Origin: Parascedosporium putredinis | Taxonomy: Eukaryota; Ascomycota; Sordariomycetes; Microascales; Microascaceae | DNA length: 64,000 nt | Reading direction: 5' to 3' | NCBI GenBank assembly: GCA_949357655.1 | Contig: CASHTG010000012.1 | Coordinates: 496,001-560,000 of the forward strand | Shown here: in pieces, positions 48,267-58,666 of the stretch | How positions within the stretch are numbered: position 1 is the stretch's first letter | Layout: each line of letters starts with the position of its first letter | Notes under the pieces: model-generated | The model's database searches: none | What the model saw: the letters and a program-made list of their open reading frames with translations, nothing else | What the model was told of the DNA's origin: nothing | Translations under genes and position numbers: made by a program

Positions 48267-50787
48267 CTAGAAAAGTCCTAGAAGGTCGTCGTTGGTATCC
48301 TGTTTCTGTTGGGGCTGAGATCCAGACTGCTGCGCGAGCTGCATTGCCGCAGGTGGAGGCTGATTTGACGGGCTACCGCCGAAATCAAGGCCGGCAAAGC
48401 CGCCCATCAAGTCAGCCATACCGCCGTTGCTTGGCCCTCCTGTGGCTGGGGGTGGCGATGATGACGATGACGCTGCCGGCGCATCAAACAGGCCCATCAT
48501 ATCCGCCATGCCACCACCCGGGGCGGCCGATCCAGAACTGGGTTCCGCGGATGCGGGCTGCACCATCGAAATCAATGTCTAGAAGATTCTCGAGGTTGTT
48601 CTGAGGCGGGCCGTTGCCCGAGGCCGCCGCCACTGAGGCAGCGATGGGATTCTCGGCCGCGTTCTGGCGCTGTTCCTGAATAGCAGCGCGCTGGATCTCG
48701 TCCGCTCCGAAGCGACCCTTGCCAACGAACGACTCGGGCGGCTTGTGGTACACGGAAGCCAAAGTCGAAAGCTCGCCGAGCAATTGCTCGAGGAGCGCCG
48801 AAGGGAGACTCGCGATTGTGGTTGAGATCGCGGGCTTTTGTGAAAGAACAATGTTCTAGAGGCATATAAGCGTTAGTTGCTTTACTTCTGGGCGAGGTGC
48901 AGGTATAGATGCTCTGCGGGTACACGAACCTTGGCGACGTCTAGATCTCCGGACAGGAGGCGCCAGTAAACGTATGCCCTATCTCTGATATCAGGGTTGT
49001 CACTCTCCCCTGTCGCTGATTGCAGCACCTTCTGCACGAGTGCCTGGTTGCCTGCGGGCTTCTTGAGGAACAGCTTGACGACTGCCGTAAGAATTTGGAG
49101 TTGGGTCTAGATTATGCCTCTTGCGTTAGTAGATGACGCAAAATAACACTGGAGGTTGTTCCAGGGAAAGACAACTTGCCTGTGTAAACTCCTCCATGAA
49201 GCCTTCGGCGAAGCTGGCAAGGATTTCATCTGCGTTGTTAATCTTCTCGGCATATTCACCAACGATCCAGATAAGAGATCCTCGGGCATCAGCCTCGTCA
49301 AGCTCGTCGATGTAGGTGCACAGGGTGGGGATGACGCCTTCATAACCGGGATACTTTCGCAGAATATCCTTGATCACCACAACTACCTCCTGAACAACGT
49401 AGTTGACCTTGGTGGCGATGAGGTCTAGCAAGGTGTTGACGCACTTCTCGCTGGCGCTCTCAATTTTAATGGCAACTTGGCCAATGGCCTTGACTGCGCG
49501 GCGCACAAAGTCCATGTCAACTTCGAGCGCGTACTCCTTCAGCTCTGCTAGTAGTTGCTCGCAGTTCTTCTCGTTTGCTATCCTCACCATAATCTCAAGC
49601 TTTTGGAGCTTGACATAAGGGGGTCGTTGTATTTGCAGAAAAACACACGCATCTCCTTGCTAAGGATATCGGGTTTAGCCTGGAGAAGGAGATCGATGTT
49701 TCGGAGGGCAACATATTGAACTTCGGGCGCAGAAGAGACCAGGGTGACTATCGCCGCTTAGTTAGTCTTGGGAACTTTATCGCACAATGCTCGGGAGGAC
49801 AAAAAGAAAAAGAAAAGCCAAAACTCACCAAGAGGAGGTGCCATCTTCTTGAGGTATTGGCGAACGAGGTCAGCATTGACTGCCCTCATGTGCATAAAAA
49901 CGACCTTGACGGCGGCCAGGACCACACTGGGGTTAACATGTTGAAACTGGGGCGCTACCCTCTCGCAGATATGCTCCGACTCCTTCAAGTCGTTGGTATG
50001 ATATGACGCAAGCGCAGTCAATATGGTAACCCGCCCCCACTCAGTGCATTCGTTGAGTGCTAGCAAGAGTTTCTTGAGGACCGTAGGCGTGATGATGAGG
50101 GCATTGGTCTCAGGGGCTGTCTCGAGAATCTCGGAGAGAGCTTGGACACAGTTGGCCACAACCATGGGGTTCGGATCGCCAATCATTTCCTGCAGAGTCT
50201 CGAGGAAGCCGTTCTCTATGCACATGGATGGGTTGAGGTCAAAGAGTTTGGCTACGCAGATGGCAGCGGTCTTGCGTACGTAGGGCGACTCGTCTCGTAA
50301 CGTTTTCCGTAACGGTTCTTCCATGTAGTCCACCATTTTATCCACCCTGATACATCCCATTGTCCGTATAGCTAAAGCTCGTATAAGAGGGTTCGGATCT
50401 TCCGAGTCTTGGACGAATGTGTTGACCGCGAGGATGCACAGGTCTGGGTGCGATTTGGCGTAGTTCCTAAGGGGCACATGTCTTAGCAGCCGATGGCATG
50501 CGAGATGCTCAAGAGCGGTGGATTTGATGCATCCCAGGGTATAGAAGGCCTACTTACATCAGGTAAAGGTACACCAGCTTCTTCTGGTCGAGGTCTCCCG
50601 TTGCAATGTTCTTGAGAACATCGGGGAACAGCGCTGAGACATCCTTACCCAGCGTCATCGCCATGATAGTTTTCTGAATGGATTCCTTCCTCTCCCAGGC
50701 ATATTGAGAAACCAATCCTGCTCTAAGCTCAAAGGTCTCGCCTTTCCTAGGTGCGGCAAATGCCTTTTGAATCCGATTTACCGCCAT
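48267..50787 (-). CDS. APL2: AP-1 clathrin adaptor complex subunit beta (beta-adaptin), with frame breaks
   Basis: Large subunit of the trans-Golgi/endosome AP-1 adaptor, binding clathrin and dileucine cargo. Five exons: introns 50557-50467, 49828-49748, 49179-49107 (a GC-AG intron) and 48929-48856. The N-terminal trunk of helical repeats reads FELRAGLVSQYAWERKESIQ, LVYLYLMNYAKSHPDL, IRALAIRTMGCIRVDKMVDY and TAAICVAKLFDLNPSMC, then FVRRAVKAIGQVAIKIE and YAEKINNADEILASF. A flexible hinge follows (NLLDIDFDGAAP, GGMADMMGLFDAPA), ending in DTNDDLLGLF, a clathrin-box-like sequence. There is no C-terminal appendage, as in yeast Apl2 and other fungi. One base is missing at 49619-49623 and two near 48555. 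Repaired length is 2205 nt, 734 aa. AP-1 rather than AP-2 is inferred from the trunk sequence and lack of ear. Confidence 0.93.
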
Positions 50788-51735
50788 GATGGCTTAGGGG
50801 CCGTTTAGAGCGTGGTAGGAGGGGCACGAGAGGGGCCAGCTGTTCGCGGGGAAGCTCAAGCAGAGCGCCGGGTGGTGAAGTCGTGGCAGTATCGCAAGGC
50901 GCAGATAGTGAAACGATCTGGCCTGCCTCGAAGATGTTGGGAATTCGAGATTTGGAAGTTCCGGCGTTTTCCTAAGCGGTATCGAAGCTTGGGTACTGCG
51001 CTGTATTTGACAATCGAAGGCTCCCACATTCATTCGATTCCGATACAACGGGGCAAAAGGAGGGATGTGGGGATGACATAAGCCCCGGTAAGCCACCTAC
51101 CCTCGACTGACTATGTACGCTACTCCCTCTTGATTGATAGATGGCAGTGTCACCTATGTTCTCGAAGCCTTAACATTAATAAGAGTTGACGCCTTGAAGA
51201 TCAAGATCAGACATCCCAATGGTATATACTTCCATGGCCAACCCTCCCCAGAATCGCCCCCTGTTTAGCAGTTCCTGACATGAGAGATAGGCCAATCTTC
51301 CGAATTTGAGGCGACTTTTGTCGAGGCCCGCGCTGACCAGGAAGAACGAGCTGTGTCCCGGAAAGCAGTAGGTTGCGAGCACAATTCACCCGTATCTTTA
51401 GTCCTGGCGGCAGTTGTCTAATCGACGAGTACTAGTTTTATAATGGACTCTTGTTCTTGGGTTCCATCACGACATTCAGCTTGATCGCGCAGAAATTAAA
51501 TGCGAGTCGATAATTGCTCCATGGAATGACAATATCAGTTTCTTCTTCTACCTCCTCGAGCTAGGAACACACGCCTCCATCATAATGAGCTCGCACAATG
51601 GATTTTATGCCATATCGAACCTTTCACGTGGTGCCCTTTCGAGTTCGCCCGTAAATCCAACTCTATTGCGGGATTCTCCCACGTGCGCCACGACATCGAG
51701 ATCTTGGCGATGTATCACGGCTGAATAGGCACAGA
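50788..51735. other. Intergenic, AP-1 beta upstream region
   Basis: 948 bp. It should hold the AP-1 beta promoter and leader. No gene is supported; open frames at 50794-51096 and 51176-51389 look like chance. Confidence 0.45.
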
Positions 51736-52176
51736 CTAAGAGGGTACCCGGCTCGGAATGTCACTAGTTGGTGCGCCCTTCTCATATGGCGGCTTGGACA
51801 ATGGGATGCCTTTGATAGCCCCCATAACTGCTCCAACTCGCTGAGCGGGGCGCTGAGCACTATCCTTGGTAACTGCAAAGAAGAGTCAGCTTCGTCACAA
51901 CGAGCTGCGTTGCTTGAATGGCCTCTTCGGGTGTTAGGGACATGGAGGGCCGCCTCTTGAGAAGGTTGCCGTCCCGGTCTTTTTGGGCTGATCTGAGGTC
52001 TGGATCGTAAACGAAGACGGCAGCTCTTGGTGGAGAGAGAGACACCCAATGGAAGCTCAAACAAAGTTGTGGTGTATGGGAAACTGCGTTGAGATACCGT
52101 AGTACCTCGTACCGATCAACTTATTGAAGGCCCTCCTTGCCCGTCGTGTTAGAAGTAGGGTGGAAGTAGGAGCCAT
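51736..52176 (-). CDS. Possible small gene with mitochondrial-type N-terminus, broken frame
   Basis: Unrecognised. On the minus strand an ATG at 52176 opens MAPTSTLLLTRRARRAFNKL, an Arg/Thr/Ala-rich start like a mitochondrial presequence, continuing IGTRYYGISTQFPIHHNF. A second frame then carries AVFVYDPDLRSAQKDRDGNL and KRRPSMSLTPEEAIQATQ. After a very good 3' splice site (CTGAC then TCTTCTTTGCAG, near 51885) a third frame carries SAQRPAQRVGAVMGAIKGIP and LSKPPYEKGAP, ending at TAG 51736-51738. Each part looks like real protein, but I cannot place the donor or the missing bases. It could be one small gene damaged by the same base losses as its neighbours, or a relic. Same strand as the AP-1 beta and CDC9 genes. 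Confidence 0.35.
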
Positions 52177-52501
52177 TCAGACATCAATGTCATGCAGTCC
52201 AAAAGGATTAGTTCAGGCGTTTGGCGAGTCATGCCACGCCGTACGTAACTCTCCAAAACTACAATAAACTTCAAGTCCGCGCCACAGGGCTCTTGTTGGT
52301 AACTTTTTACTTCAAGTGAATTGGTGTCTAGTAGTAGACGTTCGTGACGACGTTAAACAGCTGTGGCCGACAGCATTTGGTTGATGCCGTCTTATATACA
52401 TCGGAGAGAAACACCTCGCTCGGTCTAAATATGACAGATATGCACAAGACCGCGGACCAAGTCCAGGAAACATTGGTCCCAGAGCTATACGCCAACCCCA
52501 A
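52177..52501. other. Intergenic, downstream of CDC9
   Basis: 325 bp between the possible small gene and the CDC9 stop; nothing recognisable. Confidence 0.4.
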
Positions 52502-55190
52502 CTATTCCAAATCATCAGGCTCTGCCGGCGTTTCCGCGGGGGTTTAGCCTCCTGCTTCCGATACAACCCCGCGAGAAACTCGTTCGTGCTGGCCTCCTCA
52601 ATTCCTTTGTCTTCTCTCTTCTTCAAAAACCGCGGAAATCGTAAGCTCAGTCCCCTCTCATCGCTGACTAGGCCGAGCGCAGCTGCGTACGTCGGACTGA
52701 GGGTGATGTCCGCGAAGCCCATCTCCCAGACCTCTTGTGGCTCGAACCACACATCCGGCTCCGGTCCAGAGTACTCGATGAAGCCGGGCCGGCGTGTTCT
52801 CACGTTCTTAGGCTCGCCACTTACCTCACCATCGTCGTAGAATTCGCGGTTTGCCTTGTAAAATACATCGGTGAAGCCGGACATGCATTTACACACCGCT
52901 TCAAAGGACCCAGTTTCGTCGTTTCGGACGGCGAGAAGGATCGGAGACCACCATTTCGCTTTGCGCCCCTGTCCATGCCACCCGCCAATGGGGATGAGAT
53001 CCAAGGTATCAAAACTTGAGCTATAGTCCTTCTTTACCTTTAGCCACGAATCGAGGCGTTTATCAGGTTCGTATGTCGCTAGTACAGGCTTCCGTCTCGT
53101 CTTCTTCTTTTCGTCATCCTCGGCCGCTTTTCCCTTGCCTTTCTTTTTACCGTTTGCCAAGGGTTTAGGGGTAAGGCCTCCGATCCTTCAGTAGTGGTCT
53201 CTTCGACTTGATCGAGCGAGGGCATCAGGTTGTCCAGAACTTTGACCATGATACCTTCGCACTTATTCTCGACGGCGCTTTTGAAGAATTCAAGCACCCT
53301 GTCAGAGTCTTGAGATGTCGCATCAAGGCTTTTAACCCAAGTGAATCTTTGAGGGACTTCGATGAAGAGCGAGCGGAGGATCTCTCGCCGTTCCCGGAAT
53401 GGTCTGTTCAACAGCGATTCCTCGTTGACGTACATCAGGTCAAAGGCAAAGAGACAAACTTGGATGGTAATCGACCCAAGCTCAACATCCTTCCGTGCGC
53501 GGTTAGTTAACGTCTGGAAATTCTTCAACTCCCCAGTGGCGGCATCCACCGCCACAACTTCGCCCTCCATGATGAAGCTCTCCACATTATCACCTCGTAC
53601 TTGAGGGATAAGCGCCACCAAGTCCGGGTATTTATCCGTCATCAGCTCTAAATGCCGAGAGAAGATAGACACCTTCCCACTTCGATCACAATGCACCTGT
53701 GCTCTCTGACCATCATACTTGAACTCACAAGCGAAATCCCGTCCTTGAAGTTTGGTCAACATCTCAGAAAGGTCCCGCGTGATACTGCCAAGCATAGGCC
53801 TCAGGGGAACGTGTAGCGTGAGACAGCAGCGAAGAAGGAGCTCCTCGCACACTCCCACCTCGAGAAGCGCAGGCACTAGGACGTTATAATCTGGGCGACG
53901 CGCGAAGCAAGCTTTGACTAGTTCTTCACCACGACTCCAAATCTCAGCCACCTCTTCTTTCTTCAGTCTTTCCATCTCCTTTGGGCTCCGGGTATGGAAG
54001 TCTGCCCCGACCGGTTTGGAAAGGAGAAAGGCACGCGACAATGCAATTAGCATAGTCGTTTTTACAGCGCCGATACGCAACTTTCTTGCTGTTAGAGATT
54101 ATAGATCCATCAGCCAGAGGGGCGGGCGACAAAACTCACATGCTGGCATAAAGTCCGAACGATGTATCGGCTCTCTTCCCCGCCGCGGGCATCTTGTAAG
54201 AGACGATCAACGATACGCTGCTTGCCCTCCGCGCTCCCTTGGCCCTGTGTCATTGCAATCTTGACAAGAGATTGATACACCGCTTTGATCGTGAGTGGCT
54301 TCGGTTTCCTCAATGTGAAGCTCTGCTTCTTCTTAGCCTCAAATGCGACATCCCCGGCATCCCCGTACTTGTCATAAATGCTTTTCAAGGTTCGGCTGTC
54401 GATACCACACACTTGTTTCAGTGCTTTTGAAATAGCAGAGCCACCGAGTCCAAGTTCCAACGATACATAAGGTGGCGATATGGCATTCGTTGCCAGCCAC
54501 ACCTGAGATACAGATCAGATCACGCTTGGATCCACGAGCACTTCTTGTAGAAAGTTTCTCTTACCATGGGGAGAAGACTAGAAGGATCCCCTTCTATGAT
54601 AAGCCGTATACAATTGACTAATGTATCAACGATTTTGATACGGCTGGTCGTGCCGTTGACGAGAACAAAACACCTCGTAAGGAGGGCATAGGATGCATGA
54701 CCATCCTGGCCCTTCCAGCTCTCTCTCAACTGAGGTAAGGATTTCTCAGGATCAAACGTGAACGGGCTCTCATCAAGTGGTATGGTAGACGAGATGGTGT
54801 CTTCAGTCACCCCGGAAGCCTGTAACATCAAGGTGTTTGCAGGCCTCCGAGGCGAGGGCATCACATCCTCTGATGTTTTATCCGGGACGGTGGCCGAAAC
54901 CTGCTGGTTCGCATCGCTCTTATTATCGGTAGAGTTCGCTATCACAGCGATCTGGCCAGCAGATGGCTGCAGCGCTTCGCGGTCAAACTCTGCCTGGAGC
55001 TTGCGAGCATAGTCCTCATCGCTCAGCTCTGTAGTGGCAGACTGGCCCGATGCGTCTGTGCGCTGGGGCTCGGAGCTTGAGGATGGACCTCCCTGCCTTT
55101 GCTTTGCAAAAAGTACTCTAAGCCCCTTGTTGGTATGGCAGGTTTCCCACCGTCAGAGTCAAGCTTTCTGCGCTTCGCGGGGCTGGACAT
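52502..55190 (-). CDS. CDC9: DNA ligase I (ATP-dependent, CDC9), with frame breaks
   Basis: Seals Okazaki fragments and excision-repair nicks. ATG 55190 (MSSPAKRRKLDSDGG); introns 54564-54503 and 54139-54081 (both about 60 nt). Near the N-terminus, after one added T at the 55108-55112 run, RGLEYFFAKQ resembles a PCNA-interacting motif, though without the usual leading Gln. Then come the ligase N-terminal domain (LGLGGSAISKALKQVCGID, ESRYIVRTLCQH into LRIGAVKTTML), the adenylation domain with nucleophile Lys in CEFKYDGQRAQVH (about residue 451), ESFIMEGEVVAVDA, FAFDLMYVNEESLLNRPF and KCEGIMVKVL, and the OB fold (IGGWHGQGRKAKWWSPILLA to VWEMGFADITLSPTY). Other repairs are near 53183 and at 52538-52542. 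Repaired length is 2571 nt, 856 aa, ending AEPDDLE. Confidence 0.94.
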
Positions 55191-55717
55191 GAGGCCAGCG
55201 AGGAGGCGACGAGAGAGCAGATGACGTTATTCACTGGGAGGGAGGGGGCCAAGGAAGTGAGGAGTGAACAGCAGGGTAGAAATAAGAAGCATTATTTTAT
55301 CCACCCTACCGAGACTGTGTTGTCAATTTATTTCAGTATCATCCTAACCCAAGCCATTGACTCTTCACTGATCCAAACTCAAGTCTGGCGATGGGCTCGA
55401 AAGCCACGCGAATTCACGTGATACTAGCCATGACACTATCACATCACTGATAATGGGTTGACCATGGATCCACTGATTGTCTTTCCTTCCAGCCGGAATA
55501 ATAGAAGACCCGATATACCGAAAGTCAAGCCACTGGGCACACGCACCAGCCTCACGCACCCCACAACCACACACAATCCAACGAACCCCACCATCCCTCG
55601 TCGCTGGCCGAGAAAACTTCCACAAACCTCCCACCCCCAAGACGAATATCAAAGCCCACCACCCACACCCACGATACACCCCCACCCCCTACACTCGAAG
55701 ATCGCGAAACCGCAACC
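55191..55717. promoter_or_regulatory. Divergent intergenic region CDC9/eIF3k
   Basis: 527 bp between two starts, so both promoters must overlap or abut here. A Pro-codon-like CCA/CAC-rich tract (about 55545-55690) precedes eIF3k and is probably its 5' leader. Confidence 0.5.
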
Positions 55718-56595
55718 ATGAACGGCGAAGACCCCCGGAGAGGCCCGAACACATCTCTGGCATCATCAATGGCCTTGAGAGGTACAACCCCGAGGCCGTT
55801 GGTACGCTAGAGGCCTACCTTGGCGAGCAGTGCGAGGAGAAATACTGCGACGGCAATGCCAACAGGACGCTTCTAAAATTGTGAGTAAAATTCGGCCTTT
55901 CCCGCAAGATCCTGGCTCTGCTATGATGGGTGCCTGGGCTCTTCAAGAATGGGACGATGCACGAATAAAGGCTTGATTAGTCTCGTCGAACGCATCGCCC
56001 TCGTCAGGTACGCAACATGCTGACGCTCGCGCCCGAATCAAAACAGGTACCAGCTCAACCCCGACCGCCTAAAAGATGAAATCGTCACCAACGTCCTCGT
56101 CAAGGCCATGACGCAGTTCCCATCCCCCAATTCTCTCTCACCCTCCACCTCATCAACCCCTCCACCGCCGCGTCCGGGGAGCTCCACGAGGCCATCGCCA
56201 CCCTCCGCGACCTCAACTTCGCTCTCGAGGGCGCCCAGTACGGCCGTTTCTGGTCCTCGCTCAACGGCGATGATCTCTGCGCGGATCTCATTGCCGACGT
56301 CAACGGATTCGAGGATATCATCAGGCACCGCATCGCCCACCTTGTCTCTCAGGCGTTCAGGGAGGTCAGCCTGTCCAACCTTGAGGCGTGGCTCGGCCTA
56401 AACACCGAGGCCACGAAGAAGTTTGTCACCGAGTCGGTCGGCTGGACGATTGAGGGCGAGAATGTCAAGGTCCCCAGCAACCCTGACAACGAGGCCCAGA
56501 AGGCTGAGATTAGGGAAGACGTCAACGTGGACATGTTCTCGAAGGTGATCAAGAGGTCATGGGAAGATGCCCTGACAGCTCAGGCCACCAACTAA
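55718..56595 (+). CDS. Eukaryotic translation initiation factor 3 subunit K, with frame breaks
   Basis: Non-core eIF3 subunit present in filamentous fungi and animals but absent from budding yeast. ATG 55718; intron 55881-56046. With one C added at 55732-55736 the N-terminus reads MNGEDPPERPEHISGIINGL, then ERYNPEAVGTLEAYLGEQC. Exon 2 continues YQLNPDRLKDEIVTNVLVKA. After one C added at 56124-56128 it reads FSLTLHLINPSTAASGELHE, then LEGAQYGRFWSSLNGDDLCA, IIRHRIAHLVSQAFREV and the winged-helix part VSLSNLEAWLGLNTEATKKF, ending AQATN. Repaired length is 714 nt, 237 aa, the usual size. Convergent with TSR4. Confidence 0.93.
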
Positions 56596-56881
56596 GAAAT
56601 ATGTGGGGAGAATTGGGGGTCATGGTTTTTCAAAATGGGTAGTAACGTTATGAAAAAGGTCACGAAATGGGCTTCTTGACGATTTTCTTTTTCTGCAATT
56701 TCATTCCATCTGTCACGTTCACGTCCCTAGATCCCACACTCCGTTTTGTGACTCTCGGTAACATCTCGTAGTCGTTGCACCTCGTTTCGTAAAAACACTT
56801 TTGGAGCACCGCACACATAACAGTTCGTAAACTCTAGCAATAAAGGATGCACACTACAACCCGCGGTTGCTTGACAAAGCC
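56596..56881. other. Convergent intergenic region eIF3k/TSR4
   Basis: 286 bp holding both 3' ends. AATAAA at 56839-56844 reads on the plus strand. Nothing else is seen. Confidence 0.4.
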
Positions 56882-58200
56882 TTATTTCCCCAACTCCTCC
56901 CACTGAACTCCCACCCACTCCTCGAGGTACCCCACCTCACTGTCCTCGACGCTGTGTTCCTGGCAATCCCTGGCGCACACACCTACGATGATGGTGCCCC
57001 AGTCCATACCCTCGAGACTCATGTCGTCCGCCTCCAACTCCGTAATGGCGTGCGGGGTAAGCTGCAGCTCAAAGGTCCTCTCGCCGCCGCATCCACCACA
57101 GCGAGGAATGTTCGGCCGTCCAGTGAGGACCTTGGCGACTTCGTCGTCCTTGCTGTAGAGGAGAGGCGCGCCCGCAAACTCATACCGGATGACCTGCTCC
57201 GGGTTCTGGGCCATGCGGTCGGCAAACTTTGGAAGGCGGCATCCATGGTGGACTCGAAGTCGTCCTTGGATATGAGGGACGAGCCACCCTCGGAGCTGTC
57301 CACCTCCATTCTCGCGTTGGCGGGCACCGCCGTCGGGGTAGGGTCGAGGGTCTCGTAGTCGACGTCGGCGAGGTACAGCGTCGGATAAGCCGTAGGCAAC
57401 TCGGTCGCCGCAGGCCACGGCTCGGGGGCGGGAGGGGATCTCGCGGCTTCTGTGCGATGGGGTTGTTCAGGGACAGCGTCTCGGCAAAGGTCTTGGGTAG
57501 CTCCTCCGCCGCCGCCTTGACGGTCGCCACTGTGGCAGCGGCTACCTTGGGTGCGCTGGCAAACGGATTCGCGGGTGAGCCACCGGCGCCACTTGCGAAC
57601 GGATTCGTGAGGGCCCCGCCCCCGAGCCCCTTTGTGCCAAATAGAGTCTCTCCCAAACCAGGCTGCTTCGCCTTCTCCTCGGCTTCCTTCTCTTCGCGGA
57701 GCCTCTTCTCCTCGGCTGCTTTCCGTGTCGCTTCTGCCTCTGTGCGCGCCTTTTCAGCAGCTTCCTTGGACACGCGCAGACTCCGCAGGGCACGAATGCT
57801 CCCCGGCTTCCGACGGCACTTGGGCTTGTTGCAGCCGAAGACAAAAAGGCGTCGTTCGTGGCCGGGAAACTTTTCGGGGAGTTCGCCGTTGAGCTGAAGG
57901 AGCATGGCCATGATGTCGCCACAAGCTTTGCAGCGCGCTAGCGCCGCAGACGGGGCTTTCTGGGGGTCTAGCCATTCCTAATTTTTTGTTGAAAGGAAAA
58001 GTGCCAAGGATGATGCGTTAGCTGGTGGTTTAACCCTAGGCAAGAGGGAACACGACGATATGCAAAGGTAAATGGAAACATACAGGCTGGCCACCGAGGC
58101 GGCTAATGGAATCATCGGCCGGGTCCTTGGAGACGTACCCTAGCAAGGTTGTTGTCTCCGTAAACTCCCCAATATCGGAGTCGCTGTCGTAGTCGGCCAT
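56882..58200 (-). CDS. TSR4: TSR4/PDCD2-like ribosome biogenesis protein, with frame breaks
   Basis: Cytoplasmic chaperone-like protein needed for small-subunit ribosome maturation, binding uS5 (Rps2) in yeast and animals. ATG 58200 (MADYDSDSDIGEFTET); intron 58083-57978. Exon 1 ends SRLGGQP and joins EWLDPQKAPSAALARCKACG. A zinc site is formed by CKAC (Cys55, Cys58) and the later GCNKPKCRRK. HERRLFVFGCNKPKC precedes a charged coiled-coil linker (AEEKRLREEKEAEEKAK) and two NPFAS repeats. The C-terminal PDCD2_C domain includes YPTLYLADVDYETLD, ENPEQVIRY-type NPEQVIRYEFAGAPLLYS, IPRCGGCGGERTFELQLTPH and GMDWGTIIVGVCARDC. Two one-base losses (about 57425 and 57230); repaired length 1215 nt, 404 aa. 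Confidence 0.92.
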
Positions 58201-58666
58201 CCTTCTCAAGCCTGGCGGTTTTGCGACCACGAGGGGATGTCAAAGTTGGCTTGGTGGGGCAAGAATTTTTGTTGCTTTGATGGTGGGGTTTATCTTATCG
58301 CGCGCGCGAAATCTACTCTACACTCAATGGAGGGGCAACGACCACCCTAACACCAGACCTACCCGCTCAGAACTGGAATTTAAGACCGCGAGTAAATGGC
58401 ACTTTTGATCCAAAATGATTATGGTAGAGAACTTTTGACAGAATTTGCACCAGTATCTAAAGACTTTTAATAAACTGATTGCCTTGCCTCGTTACTCCAT
58501 CTAGTGCAGATGCCGACAACGTGCCCCAATAGAAGCGCCCGGGGTTTTGTCCCCACATGCCCACCAAGGAACCTTTAGGTATCATTTATGTCAAGGCCGA
58601 ACCCACGCACCTATTTGCTAGGACCCCCGCCCTCCGTCTTCTGTTTCGATTTACTGCCCATTTCCC
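58201..58666. promoter_or_regulatory. Intergenic CCT6 3' end / TSR4 promoter
   Basis: 466 bp between the TSR4 start and the CCT6 stop (both on the minus strand). It should hold the TSR4 promoter. It includes a short alternating GC run (CGCGCGCG, 58300-58307). No gene is supported. Confidence 0.4.

Noticed and set aside
55545..55690. Coding frame in the CCA/CAC-rich stretch before eIF3k
   Set aside because: It reads Pro/Thr/His-rich in all frames, and family alignment places the eIF3k start at 55718.
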